Source: Saprospiraceae bacterium
GTDB taxonomy: Bacteria > Bacteroidota > Bacteroidia > Bacteroidales > JAIPBB01
Reading direction: 5' to 3'
DNA: 25,556 bases
Assembly: GCA_021739805.1 (NCBI GenBank)
Contig: JAIPBB010000025.1
Coordinates: 1-25,556 of the forward strand
This document shows, in pieces, positions 14,509 through 23,219 of this stretch. The notes under the pieces were generated by a model. That model was not told where the DNA came from. It worked only from the letters and a program-made list of their open reading frames with translations, and searched no databases. Positions within the stretch are counted from its first letter, which is position 1; every line of letters begins with the position of its first letter. The translations under genes were made by a program, and so were the position numbers.

Positions 14509-15444
14509 ATGCAATTTTCAATAGACCAGAACAGACTTCATCAGATTGGCTCACTTGAGTTCATTGCCAAACAGGTGGTTGAAGGTTTTATAACCGGTCT
14601 GCACAAAAGCCCCTTTCATGGTTTTTCTGTTGAATTTGCAGAGCATCGTTTGTATAATGCAGGAGAATCAATTCGTCATATCGACTGGAAATTATATGGG
14701 AAAACTGACAAACTTTTCGTGAAAAGATATGAAGATGAAACTAATCTTCGTTGTCAGATTGTGATTGATAATTCATCATCAATGTATTTTCCGATTTCAA
14801 AAGAACCTTCGATTGATAATCCAAATAAAATTACTTTTTCAATTTATTGTGCTGCTTCTATAATGAATTTGCTGAAACGTCAACGTGATGCAGTTGGTTT
14901 AAGTCTTTTCTCAGACAAAGTTGAATTACACACAAAAGCAAAATCCAGTTCGGTTCACCATAAATTTCTTTATAGTGAAATGGAGAAACTTATGGCTCCA
15001 ATTTCTTCTGATGTTAAAAGAAAAACTTTTGCAACTGATGCTTTGCACGAAATTGCTGAAAATATTCATAAACGTTCGTTGGTTGTCATTTTTAGTGATA
15101 TGTTTGAAAATAAAAATGGTTCAGATGAGCTGTTTTCAGCCATGCAGCATCTGCGACACAACAAACATGAAGTTGTATTATTTCATGTGATGGACAAAAA
15201 GCATGAAGTAGATTTCACATATGATAATCGCCCATACAAATTTATTGATATGGAAAGTGGAGAGGAGCTGAAGATTAATCCAAATGAAGTGAAAGATGGA
15301 TATGTGAAATCAATGGCACAGTTTAAAAAGGAATTGGAACTGAAATGCGGACAATACCGGATTGATTTTATTGAAGCAGATATTAACAAAGGCTTTGAAC
15401 AGGTTTTGCATCCATACTTAATCAAGAGGCAGAAGATGAAGTAA
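14509..15444 (+). CDS. DUF58 domain protein (vWA-like)
   Basis: The 311-residue protein carries the DUF58 signature RLYNAGESIRHIDWKLYGK (47-65), then KLFVKRYEDETN (68-79). It continues into a von Willebrand A-like region with a metal-site motif DNSSSM at 87-92 and a later SDMFENK. DUF58 proteins usually sit beside MoxR AAA+ ATPases and vWA (BatA/BatB) proteins and may act in metal insertion or complex assembly. Here neither partner is adjacent; the neighbours are a thioredoxin gene and an ABC exporter. No signal peptide or membrane helix was seen. ATG 14509 is preceded by an A-rich leader and no convincing promoter was found. Confidence 0.9.
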   Translation: MQFSIDQNRLHQIGSLEFIAKQVVEGFITGLHKSPFHGFSVEFAEHRLYNAGESIRHIDWKLYGKTDKLFVKRYEDETNLRCQIVIDNSSSMYFPISKEPSIDNPNKITFSIYCAASIMNLLKRQRDAVGLSLFSDKVELHTKAKSSSVHHKFLYSEMEKLMAPISSDVKRKTFATDALHEIAENIHKRSLVVIFSDMFENKNGSDELFSAMQHLRHNKHEVVLFHVMDKKHEVDFTYDNRPYKFIDMESGEELKINPNEVKDGYVKSMAQFKKELELKCGQYRIDFIEADINKGFEQVLHPYLIKRQKMK

Positions 15445-15454
15445 AATTGTTTAT

Positions 15455-15473
15455 TTGACGCTGATTTTCGCTG
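15455..15473. repeat. Dispersed repeat TTGACGCTGATTTTCGCTG, copy 1
   Basis: This 19-bp sequence is identical to 16312-16330, and both are followed by a TTTAT(T)ATGATTTAA-like stretch. The two copies, in the same orientation, flank the ABC ATPase gene. A shorter match lies at 5884-5896. Confidence 0.85.
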
Positions 15474-15489
15474 GTTTATTATGATTTAA

Positions 15490-15553
15490 GAACAAGGATT
15501 AACGATTTATGATGTACAAAAAATCTGAAATCTAAAATCGTTAATCCTTGTTC
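15490..15553. repeat. Perfect 19-bp inverted repeat between convergent genes
   Basis: GAACAAGGATTAACGATTT (15490-15508) and its exact complement (15535-15553) enclose a 26-base loop. It lies in the spacer between the DUF58 gene and the convergent ABC ATPase gene, so it may act as a two-way terminator. Neither side has a T-run, and it could instead be a small palindromic insertion. Confidence 0.9.
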
Positions 15554-15595
15554 GATATTTAAAGCAATGTTAATGATGGAATGATTTGGTTCTTA

Positions 15596-16300
15596 CTAAT
15601 CCCCATGCACCGAAAAGTATTCTTCCAAGGTTTTTAAAGTATGTTCATTCGTCTCAATATCATGAACAATTTTGCCTTTATCTAAAACGCAAATTCTATC
15701 GCAAACTTCAGTAATATGGTTCAAATCGTGACTGGAAATAAGCATAGTGATTTTCTTTTCTTCCTTTATTTTTCTTAGAAGTTTAATAAGTTTAATGTTT
15801 GTTGAAGGGTCGAGATTTGCAAATGGCTCATCAAGAACTATAATTTCAGGATTTGCCAATAAAGAAGCAACAATTCCAACTTTCTTTTGATTTCCTTTTG
15901 AAAGTTCCCGTATGTATTTTTTCTTTCCTGTTATTTCATCATGGAAAATATCTTCGAATTTGCCAATAAATTCTGAAACATCACCTTTTGACATTCCGTG
16001 TAGATTTCCAATAAATTCAAAATATTCTTCAGGTGTGAGAAAGTCAATTAAAAAGCTTTCGTCAAGATAGGAGCCGGTATATTTTTTCCATTCTTCGCTT
16101 TCCCTGACATTGATATCTTTTGATTTTGCATAACCTGAATTTGGTCTTACAAGGTCGAGTATCATACGAAAGAGTGTAGTTTTTCCGGCACCATTATTCC
16201 CTACCAAACCAAAGCTTTCACCTTTACCAATTTTTAATTCCGGTATATTAACAACAGCAACGCTGCCATATATTTTCTTAAGATTTTTTATTTCTATCAT
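15596..16300 (-). CDS. ABC transporter ATP-binding protein
   Basis: The 234-residue protein is a complete nucleotide-binding domain. Walker A is GNNGAGKT at 34-41, the signature is LSKGNQ at 133-138 (a conservative variant of LSGGQ), Walker B is IIVLDE at 153-158, and the switch histidine is His191 in SSHDLNH. It resembles exporters of the CcmA/DrrA type. The downstream-of-permease order (permease gene starts upstream at 17893, 111-bp gap) suggests they form one exporter. Substrate unknown. A copy of the TTGACGCTGA repeat lies on each side of this gene. Confidence 0.95.
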   Translation of the reverse strand: MIEIKNLKKIYGSVAVVNIPELKIGKGESFGLVGNNGAGKTTLFRMILDLVRPNSGYAKSKDINVRESEEWKKYTGSYLDESFLIDFLTPEEYFEFIGNLHGMSKGDVSEFIGKFEDIFHDEITGKKKYIRELSKGNQKKVGIVASLLANPEIIVLDEPFANLDPSTNIKLIKLLRKIKEEKKITMLISSHDLNHITEVCDRICVLDKGKIVHDIETNEHTLKTLEEYFSVHGD

Positions 16301-16311
16301 TTGTTTATGTT

Positions 16312-16396
16312 TTGACGCTGATTTTCGCTGATAATTTATGATTTAATTTCTAATTTCTAATTACTAATTACTGAATACCGATTACCGAATACTGTT
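16312..16396. repeat. TTGACGCTG repeat copy 2 and TAATTTCTAATTAC word patch
   Basis: Bases 16312-16330 repeat 15455-15473 exactly. Then come ATTTCTAATTTCTAATTACTA and ACTGAATACCGATTACCGAA words up to about 16396. The same words reappear at 25527-25556 and 13606-13640. The patch abuts the 3' end of the permease gene. Confidence 0.8.
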
Positions 16397-16411
16397 TACT
16401 TTCTTAGCCTT

Positions 16412-17893
16412 CTAATCCTGCCTAAATCCCTCCGCAATACTATATTTCATTTTCGAAAATCGTTTTGCTAATAATCTAAGCCAGGTTTTATAAAAAAGTA
16501 GTCCAATTATTCCAACTACACCAACAGCGATAAATCCTGCTTCTTGTGAGATAAATATTCCAAAAGGAGCATAAATTATCATTGGAGCAACCATTACTGG
16601 AAGCATAGCAACATATTGTGAGCCTGTTACACCATTGAAATTAAAAGCGTGACTTTGATTTAAATCGATGCGTTTGGGTTTAATGGTTGCAAAATAAATA
16701 ATTACAAATGAGCTGACTCCAAGGTTATATAATAAGGCACAAAAATTTATTAATACTATATCAAAACCAAAATAAGCATATGGTATTGAAAGTACAAATG
16801 CAACTATCGATACAGACAGAAAAATCCATAATTTTGCTTTTAGGTAATTTGTTGTATTAATATTGGTTGACAGTAATCCATCAAAGAAGTTACTGTTCCA
16901 GCCGAATAAAAAATTCCCATAACTAATCGTAAAGAAACCTGTAATAAATATGCCGCAAAAAATCAACATTGCAGGCATCATTTCAGAAACCTTTTCCTGA
17001 GTGTAGAAAAATAATCCATAAAACAAGAAAAGGACAGACATATATAAAAGTGATTTTGTTCTTTTATGTCGTAGAATCAGTTTTAGTTCTAACATTAAAA
17101 CCTGTCCTGTCTCACCATATTTTTCAAGAAAATCAAGTCGTTTTGTAGTAATTGCATCTTTCTTTTTCTTAATCGAAATTTCTTCAGGATAGCTGTGTCT
17201 AATGAAATAATTATAGTTGAAAAAGTAAACAATCAAAAACAATAAAAGTGGTAAAAATATATAAATACCATCTTGAATAAGATATTCGAAAAGATTACTG
17301 GAGATTGAAGAAAGGGAGATAATGGCATACTTGTCTAGAATCATAAATATTGTAATGATAGCTGCAACAATTGCAGGAATAATTGGCTTTGCTACCAATT
17401 GCTTTTTGAAATACAAAGTCAAATATGAATTTGTGAGCATAATCAGAACAAACCCACCAAGCCAAATCAATGCTGCATTAATTGACTCATAAGGAGCAAT
17501 AACTTTAAAAGCAAAAGGAATCATAACAAACAATGGCAAAATATTAACATACCTGATTATTGACCTGATTAGGAAATAATGAATTATTTTTTGTTTTTTG
17601 ACAGGAAGATGCAGATATGGCTGAATTGAAACTACCGGTACTCCCTGAAGCAAAAACCTTAATACAAGGTCAATTGCAAAATAGTAAAGCAGAATACCAT
17701 TGAATATTATAATTGGATCATTGTCCGGAAAGGCTTCAGTTAAAATTTTATCAATAAGAAGACCAATCATTAAAAGGTATAAAGCTCCTAAAAACATAAA
17801 AAATCCAACTATAATGCTTATAGTAAGGTTTTTTGTAAAAACTGATGACCGGAAAGTTTCTTTTTTATAATGTTTTAAAAGCCTTGCTATCAT
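16412..17893 (-). CDS. ABC transporter permease, DUF5687-like
   Basis: The 493-residue protein has about ten or more hydrophobic segments (for example ISIIVGFFMFLGALYLLMIG near 25-45 and AMLIFCGIFITGFFTISYG). The pattern of helices in two halves with a charged central stretch (ISIKKKKDAITTKRLDFLEK) fits the Bacteroidota DUF5687 family of ABC permeases; I recognise it by overall form rather than a sharp motif. It would partner the ATPase encoded 111 bp downstream to make an inner-membrane exporter. The N-terminal RLLKHYKKETFRSS is cytoplasmic. The substrate cannot be predicted. Confidence 0.8.
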   Translation of the reverse strand: MIARLLKHYKKETFRSSVFTKNLTISIIVGFFMFLGALYLLMIGLLIDKILTEAFPDNDPIIIFNGILLYYFAIDLVLRFLLQGVPVVSIQPYLHLPVKKQKIIHYFLIRSIIRYVNILPLFVMIPFAFKVIAPYESINAALIWLGGFVLIMLTNSYLTLYFKKQLVAKPIIPAIVAAIITIFMILDKYAIISLSSISSNLFEYLIQDGIYIFLPLLLFLIVYFFNYNYFIRHSYPEEISIKKKKDAITTKRLDFLEKYGETGQVLMLELKLILRHKRTKSLLYMSVLFLFYGLFFYTQEKVSEMMPAMLIFCGIFITGFFTISYGNFLFGWNSNFFDGLLSTNINTTNYLKAKLWIFLSVSIVAFVLSIPYAYFGFDIVLINFCALLYNLGVSSFVIIYFATIKPKRIDLNQSHAFNFNGVTGSQYVAMLPVMVAPMIIYAPFGIFISQEAGFIAVGVVGIIGLLFYKTWLRLLAKRFSKMKYSIAEGFRQD

Positions 17894-18397
17894 TGTGTTA
17901 AATATTTGATTTTATCCTTGCAATTATAAGGAAAGAATTTTTATTTCTGAATACAAAATTTCACTTATTTACTATTTTTATGCCATGCTTTGCTTTGCTC
18001 TTAGTAATAGAGAGATAGATTTAGCTCTAATAATGGTAATGATTTTTTGCTGTAGAAATATGAACACTTATGTTCACAATCGGGCAGGTTGTTTGAAATA
18101 ATGTTAACAGATTAGTTATCCAGTGATTTTTAAATATTAGCAATGAAATTCCAAATCTCAAAAATCAAATCCCAGATAAATAACAATAATTAATACTCAA
18201 ATCTCAAACAAAAAAAAAGTTTTGAATTTCAATCAAGAAGAACTTCCTTAGGTCGGAGGGACTAGTTTGAAAATTCAATTTTGGAAATTGGAATTTATTT
18301 GTTATTTGTCTTTTGTCATTTGGTGCTTTAATAATTTGGTACTTTATTCAACAAAATCTTCATCTTTGCCTTTCATATTTTCTATAAGTAAAACAAT
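17894..18397. other. Gene-free divergent spacer with dyad and inverted word blocks
   Basis: No gene is seen between the permease start and the valS promoter. Bases 18061-18076 form a dyad, TGAACA-N4-TGTTCA, that could be an operator. Bases 18144-18175 (GAAATTCCAAATCTCAAAA and on) and 18268-18310 (TTGAAAATTCAATTTTGGAA and on) are imperfect inverted blocks of the TTTGGAATTT word family also present at 13680-13715. The remainder is AT-rich without further structure that I can see. Confidence 0.6.
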
Positions 18398-18426
18398 TTG
18401 TCAATCCTATCTTTTTACTACTTTTG
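18397..18426 (+). promoter_or_regulatory. valS promoter, TTTG-N18-TACTTTTG
   Basis: TTTG (18397-18400) and TACTTTTG (18419-18426) are 18 bp apart and match the -33/-7 consensus. The -7 box ends 28 bases before the valS ATG. The same spacing is found before the thioredoxin and propeller genes. Confidence 0.75.
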
Positions 18427-18454
18427 CCACATTATTTTTAATAAAAGAAAAACA

Positions 18455-21085
18455 ATGCAAATACCCCCAAAATACGACCCATCGAAAACCGAAGATAAAT
18501 GGTATTCTCACTGGATGGAAAAGAAATACTTCAAATCTGAACCTGACGAAAGAGAACCTTTCACAATTGTTATTCCACCACCAAATGTTACGGGAGTTTT
18601 GCATATGGGTCATATGCTGAATAATACAATTCAGGATGTACTGACACGTAGAGCAAGAATGATGGGATTTAATGCATTGTGGCTTCCCGGAACCGACCAT
18701 GCTTCTATTGCTACCGAAGCAAAGGTTGTAAATAAATTGAAAGAAGAAGGTATTGATAAAGCCAATCTTAGCCGTGATGAGTTTATGGCTCATGCATGGG
18801 AATGGCGTGAAAAACATGGCGGAATTATCCTTGATCAGCTTAAAAAACTAGGAGCTTCCTGCGATTGGGAAAGAACTCGTTTCACAATGGATAAAGAACT
18901 TTATGATTCTGTGATAAACGTTTTTATTGACCTTTATAATAAAGGATTGGTCTATCGTGGAGTTCGTATGGTAAACTGGGACCCAAAAGCTTTAACAGCA
19001 CTTTCTGACGAAGAAGTTATTCATAAAGAAGTACAATCCAAACTTTACTATTTTAAATATAAAATTGAAGGCGAAAATGATGAGTGGCTTACAATTGCTA
19101 CAACTCGCCCCGAAACAATTCTTGGTGATACTGCTGTTTGTATAAACCCAAATGACGAAAGATTTACTCATCTAAAAGGGAAAAAAGTAATTATTCCTTT
19201 GGTTAATCGTATTGTTCCTATCATCGAAGACGAATATGTTGATATGGAATTTGGAACAGGCTGTCTAAAAATTACTCCTGCCCATGACGAAAATGATTAT
19301 CATCTTGGAATAAAACATAAATTGCCTAGCATAGATATTTTCAATGATAATGGGACTTTAAATGAAAATGCAGAGCTTTTTATTGGTGAAGACAGATTTG
19401 TAGTTCGTAAGAAAATCACCAAACAATTGGAAGCTGAAGGTCATCTTGTGAAAATTGAAGACTATGTTAATAAAGTTGGTTATTCTGAAAGAACCGATGA
19501 AGTTATCGAACCAAAATTATCATTACAATGGTTCTTAAATATGAAGGAGTTAGCTAAACCTGCTCTTGATGTTGTTATGGATGATACTATTCAGATCTAT
19601 CCTGCGAAGTTCAAAAATACTTACCGCCACTGGATGGAAAATGTCAGGGATTGGTGCATTTCACGTCAACTTTGGTGGGGGCAACGAATTCCGGTTTATT
19701 ATTTGCCAAATGGTGAAATGGTGGTTGCAAAATCATTGGAAGAAGCATTTGAAAAAGCAAAAGCGGATTTTAATTTGCCAAATTTAAAAATCGAAGATTT
19801 AAAACAGGATGAAGATGTTGTTGACACATGGTTCTCTTCATGGCTTTGGCCAATTTCGGTTTTCGATGGAATAAACAATCCTGATAACGCTGACATAAAA
19901 TATTATTATCCAACCGACACTTTGGTTACGGCTCCTGAGATTTTATTTTTCTGGGTTGCCAGAATGATAATGGCAGGTTTGGAATACAGAAAAGAAATAC
20001 CTTTTAAACATGTTTATCTTACCGGAATAGTTAGGGATAAGCTGGGAAGAAAAATGTCGAAATCACTTGGTAATTCTCCTGACCCGATTGAATTAATAAA
20101 TCAGTTTGGTGCTGATGGTGTTAGGGTTGGAATGCTTCTGACTTCGCCTGCAGGAAATGATTTGCCATTCGACCCGAATTTATGTGAACAAGGAAGGAAT
20201 TTTAGTAATAAAGTCTGGAATGCACTTAGATTGGTTAAAGGTTGGGAAATTGATGAAAATATTGAACAACCCCAATCATCAGAAGTTTCAATAAAATGGT
20301 TCGAAGCAAAATTCAATGAAACTCTAAAAACCATTGATGACCATTATTCCAAGTATCGCATTTCGGATGCTTTAATGTCGATTTATCGTTTGGTTTGGGA
20401 TGATTACTGTTCGTGGTATTTGGAAATGATAAAACCTGAATATCAAAAACCGATTGACAGAAAAACTTACGATGCAACTATTGAAATTTTCGAAAAACTA
20501 ATGCAGGTTGTTCATCCTTTTATGCCTTTTATCACCGAAGAAATCTGGCATCTTTTAAGAGATAGAAATGAAGATATTATGGTTTCAAGAATTCCTGAAG
20601 CCAAAGATTTTGATGAAGCATTAATTAGTCATTTCGATACCGAAAGAGAAGTGATTATGGCAATTCGGAATATTAGAAGTGAAAAAAATATTCCGAATAA
20701 AGAGCAAATCGAACTTTTAATAAAGAAAAATCTAAACGAAGTTGCAGATAATACTTTTGATAGTGTTGTTTCAAAACTCGGGAATTTATCTAATCTTTCT
20801 TATGTTGAAGAAAAACCAGAAGGAGCAATTTCTTTTATGGTAAAATCAACAGAGTTTTACATTCCTTTAACCGAATCAATTGATATAGAAGCTGAAATTG
20901 AAAAACTTGAAAAAGAACTTCAATACACAAAAGGCTTTTTAACCGGAGTAATGAAAAAGTTAAGCAACGAACGTTTTGTAAATAATGCCCCTGAAAAAGT
21001 AATTGAGATTGAACGCAAAAAGCAAGCTGATGCTGAAGGGAAAATTAAGGTTATTGAGGAGCAGTTGTTGGCTTTGCGGAAATAA
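18455..21085 (+). CDS. valS: Valine-tRNA ligase
   Basis: I use ATG 18455 ([20 protein letters not shown]), giving 876 residues; a TTG 57 bases upstream lies in the -33 promoter box. Class I signatures are intact: [15 protein letters not shown] with HMGH at 50-53 and [13 protein letters not shown] with KMSKS at 533-537. The editing domain ([17 protein letters not shown], then HDENDYHLG) removes mischarged threonine. The anticodon-binding domain follows, and the C-terminal coiled-coil arm ([18 protein letters not shown]) typical of ValS is complete. It charges tRNA-Val with valine. The stop is followed immediately by a perfect palindrome. Confidence 0.98.
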   Translation: MQIPPKYDPSKTEDKWYSHWMEKKYFKSEPDEREPFTIVIPPPNVTGVLHMGHMLNNTIQDVLTRRARMMGFNALWLPGTDHASIATEAKVVNKLKEEGIDKANLSRDEFMAHAWEWREKHGGIILDQLKKLGASCDWERTRFTMDKELYDSVINVFIDLYNKGLVYRGVRMVNWDPKALTALSDEEVIHKEVQSKLYYFKYKIEGENDEWLTIATTRPETILGDTAVCINPNDERFTHLKGKKVIIPLVNRIVPIIEDEYVDMEFGTGCLKITPAHDENDYHLGIKHKLPSIDIFNDNGTLNENAELFIGEDRFVVRKKITKQLEAEGHLVKIEDYVNKVGYSERTDEVIEPKLSLQWFLNMKELAKPALDVVMDDTIQIYPAKFKNTYRHWMENVRDWCISRQLWWGQRIPVYYLPNGEMVVAKSLEEAFEKAKADFNLPNLKIEDLKQDEDVVDTWFSSWLWPISVFDGINNPDNADIKYYYPTDTLVTAPEILFFWVARMIMAGLEYRKEIPFKHVYLTGIVRDKLGRKMSKSLGNSPDPIELINQFGADGVRVGMLLTSPAGNDLPFDPNLCEQGRNFSNKVWNALRLVKGWEIDENIEQPQSSEVSIKWFEAKFNETLKTIDDHYSKYRISDALMSIYRLVWDDYCSWYLEMIKPEYQKPIDRKTYDATIEIFEKLMQVVHPFMPFITEEIWHLLRDRNEDIMVSRIPEAKDFDEALISHFDTEREVIMAIRNIRSEKNIPNKEQIELLIKKNLNEVADNTFDSVVSKLGNLSNLSYVEEKPEGAISFMVKSTEFYIPLTESIDIEAEIEKLEKELQYTKGFLTGVMKKLSNERFVNNAPEKVIEIERKKQADAEGKIKVIEEQLLALRK

Positions 21086-21113
21086 GAAACAATGGAGCAT
21101 GCTCCATTGTTTC
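21086..21113 (+). terminator. Perfect 28-bp palindrome after valS
   Basis: The 28 bases directly after the valS stop codon are a perfect palindrome with 14-base arms (GAAACAATGGAGCA and its complement). In RNA it forms a long hairpin and may end or protect the valS transcript. It lacks a T-run, so it is an atypical terminator. Confidence 0.6.
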
Positions 21114-21270
21114 ACATCATTTGCCATTCGGGTGTCATTTGTGCTTCGCACGTCATTCGCTTCGCGTTATTCAATAGTCATTTGCTTCGCGTCATTTGGT
21201 AGTCATTAAATAGTCATTAATAAAGACGGAACTAACTTCTCAAGAACGAGCAACAAGCAACGAGCAACCA
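21114..21270. repeat. Word-repeat patch between convergent valS and LpxD-like genes
   Basis: GTCATTTGTGCTTCGCACG, GTCATTCGCTTCGCGTTATT, GTCATTTGCTTCGCGTCATT and TAGTCATTAAATAGTCATTA words fill 21118-21220. Then AGAACGAGCAACAAGCAACG words at 21243-21270, the complement of the GTTGCTCGTTTCTCG family seen after dnaE and beside rimM. Confidence 0.8.
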
Positions 21271-21275
21271 GATAT

Positions 21276-22220
21276 TTATTTCTTAAGCTTAGAATTTATC
21301 TCATCAATTATTTCAGGGAGATTTCTTGCAATTGTCATCTCCTTCCACTTTCTTCGAGCTTCAGCGACAGGAGCGCCAAAATATGTTTTTCCGCCTTCAA
21401 GACTTTTGTCAACTGCTGATGTAGCAAGAATAATAGCTCCTTTTCCAATTACTATATCTTTATTAATAGCTACTCTTGCCCACAAAATTACATCATCTTC
21501 AATTCGGGTGACTCCTGCAATTGCAGCAAAAGCTCCAATCAAACATCTTTTTCCAATGTAAGTATCATGACCTACCTGGCAATGGTTGTCCATTTTTGTG
21601 TGTTCATCAATTATAGTATCACCTGAAACACCTTTATCAATTGAGCAAAGAGCACCTATTTCAACATTGTTTTTGATAATTGCTCTACCGCAGGATTCAA
21701 ATTTTTGAAATCCTTCACCTCTTTTCTGGAAATAGTAAGCATCGGCACCAATTACAGAACCTGAATGAATAATCACGTTATCACCAATAACTGAATGGTC
21801 GTAAATGCTGACATTTGCATGTATAAGACAATTTTTGCCAATTGAAACATTGTTCCCAACAAAAGCACCGGGTTGAATTATTGTACCATCTCCGATTTTA
21901 GCTGATTCGCTAATTTGATTATTGCAGCTTTCGAAAGGACGAAATTTCTTAACCAATTTCATATAATCAACCATAGGGTCATCAGAAAAAATCAATGCTT
22001 TCCCCTCGGGGCAGTCAACTTTTTTATTGATAATTATTGTGGTTGCATTTGAATTTAATGCTTTAGTATAATATTTTGGATGGTCAACAAAAGTTAAATC
22101 ACCTTTTTCAACCATGTGAATTTCATTTATTCCCGAGATAATAAAATCAGGCAGGCCAATAAATTCAGCATTAAGAATTTCTGCTATTTCTTTAAGTTTG
22201 TATGTTTGATTAAATTTCAT
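21276..22220 (-). CDS. LpxD-like UDP-3-O-acylglucosamine N-acyltransferase
   Basis: The 314-residue protein has an LpxD N-terminal domain (1-95, with LTFVDHPKYYTKALNSNAT at 42-60). A left-handed hexapeptide-repeat helix follows (about 104-270), ending in a short helical C-terminus. His218 in CQVGHDTYIG fits the catalytic histidine of LpxD. In the stretch equivalent to E. coli GADGFGY this protein has GADAYYF (158-164). In lipid A synthesis LpxD adds a hydroxyacyl chain to UDP-3-acyl-glucosamine. Bacteroidota often carry a second LpxD-like gene beside efp, as here, in addition to the one in the lpx cluster, so this may be the paralogue with another substrate. I therefore leave the symbol empty. 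Confidence 0.85.
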   Translation of the reverse strand: MKFNQTYKLKEIAEILNAEFIGLPDFIISGINEIHMVEKGDLTFVDHPKYYTKALNSNATTIIINKKVDCPEGKALIFSDDPMVDYMKLVKKFRPFESCNNQISESAKIGDGTIIQPGAFVGNNVSIGKNCLIHANVSIYDHSVIGDNVIIHSGSVIGADAYYFQKRGEGFQKFESCGRAIIKNNVEIGALCSIDKGVSGDTIIDEHTKMDNHCQVGHDTYIGKRCLIGAFAAIAGVTRIEDDVILWARVAINKDIVIGKGAIILATSAVDKSLEGGKTYFGAPVAEARRKWKEMTIARNLPEIIDEINSKLKK

Positions 22221-22308
22221 TTAGCAAGAATCTATTTTAACAATTTAGCAATTCAATATTAACCATAAAAGGCATAAAAGAACATATAAGTTTTTTTAGC
22301 AATTTAAC

Positions 22309-22346
22309 CCTGTTGGAATAGTTCACTTCGTTTCACATTCCACAGG
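22309..22346 (-). terminator. Hairpin downstream of efp
   Basis: CCTGTTGGAAT (22309-22319) pairs with ATTCCACAGG (22337-22346) apart from one bulged T, with a loop AGTTCACTTCGTTTCAC. On the minus strand it lies just after the efp stop. No T-run follows at once, so it may attenuate rather than stop transcription into the LpxD-like gene. AGCAATTTAAC words lie beside it. Confidence 0.45.
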
Positions 22347-22365
22347 ATAAACCATCAACCATCCA

Positions 22366-22935
22366 CTAATAACTCTTCACCCTTTCCCCATATTCACCAG
22401 AACGAGTATCAACTTTAATTAAATCGCCTTCATTTATAAAAAGAGGAACTTGAACTGTTGCACCTGATTCAACTGTTGCAGCTTTGAAAGTATTTGTTGC
22501 AGTATTTCCTTTTTCGCCCGGTTCAGTATAAGTAACTTTCATAACAACAAAAGCAGGCAAATCACAATTTAGCGGTGTTTCGGTTTCTGCATGAAAAACT
22601 ATTTCGACTTCATTTCCTTCTTTTAAAAGCTCAGGAGCACTGATAATTTCTTTTGGGATAAAAGTTTGTTCGAAAGTTTCGGTATTCATAAAGTGAAAGC
22701 CCTGGTCATCATTATAAAGATATTGATATTTTCTGCGTTCTACTCTTTGAATATTGATTTTTACACCTGCATTAAAAGTAACAGGTATAACTCTACCGGT
22801 TTTTAAGTTTTTAAGTTTTGTTCTCACAAATGCCGGACCTTTGCCGGGTTTCACATGTTGAAACTCAAAAATACTAAAAAGTTCATCATTATATTCTATT
22901 ACAAGTCCGTTTTTGAAATCTGCAGTTGATGCCAT
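22366..22935 (-). CDS. efp: Translation elongation factor P
   Basis: The 189-residue product has the three-domain EF-P layout: KOW-like domain (1-65), OB domain (66-128) and C-terminal OB domain (129-189, ending ATVESGATVQVPLFINEGD and IKVDTRSGEYGERVKSY). The tip loop HVKPGKGPAFVR holds Lys32, the position that is modified in E. coli EF-P (Lys34 there). EF-P relieves ribosome stalling at polyproline. Which modifying enzyme works here is not shown in this window. It is followed, 145 bp downstream, by the LpxD-like gene, an order common in Bacteroidota. Confidence 0.97.
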   Translation of the reverse strand: MASTADFKNGLVIEYNDELFSIFEFQHVKPGKGPAFVRTKLKNLKTGRVIPVTFNAGVKINIQRVERRKYQYLYNDDQGFHFMNTETFEQTFIPKEIISAPELLKEGNEVEIVFHAETETPLNCDLPAFVVMKVTYTEPGEKGNTATNTFKAATVESGATVQVPLFINEGDLIKVDTRSGEYGERVKSY

Positions 22936-22970
22936 AAAATTTTATTTAAATATTCATTTGTTATAGATGG

Positions 22971-23000
22971 CAAAATTAATCGAAAAAAGGAAATGTGCAA
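22971..23000 (-). promoter_or_regulatory. efp promoter, TTG-N19-TAATTTTG
   Basis: On the minus strand TTG (23000-22998) and TAATTTTG (22978-22971) are 19 bp apart, matching the -33/-7 consensus. The -7 box ends 35 bases before the efp ATG. Confidence 0.7.
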
Positions 23001-23126
23001 TTAAAAGATTTGAATTGATTAATTCTGAAAATTAAACAGCAAAGTAATTTTTTAATTGCAAATACTTCTTTAATGAAGTTGTATATAATATTTTTTTTAA
23101 CTTTACTGAAAAAATAGAAAACAGCA

Positions 23127-23159
23127 ACCATAGAGTGATTTAGAAAAAACCACTATGGT
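23127..23159. other. Inverted repeat in the spacer before the small-gene run
   Basis: ACCATAGAGTG (23127-23137) pairs with CACTATGGT (23151-23159) apart from a bulge. A third CCATAG lies near 23176. The spacer 22936-23219 is otherwise AT-rich with the efp promoter. The hairpin sits at the boundary between core genes and unrecognised small genes; an operator or boundary role is only a guess. Confidence 0.5.
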
Positions 23160-23219
23160 GGATATAGGAAAAACAAACGCCATAGTATTGTAATTATATT
23201 GGTTGGCATGCATTAGAAA

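Noticed and set aside
18267..18620. 117-codon plus-strand frame across the valS promoter and start
   Set aside because: It runs out of frame into valS and across the promoter; valS reading frame is certain here.
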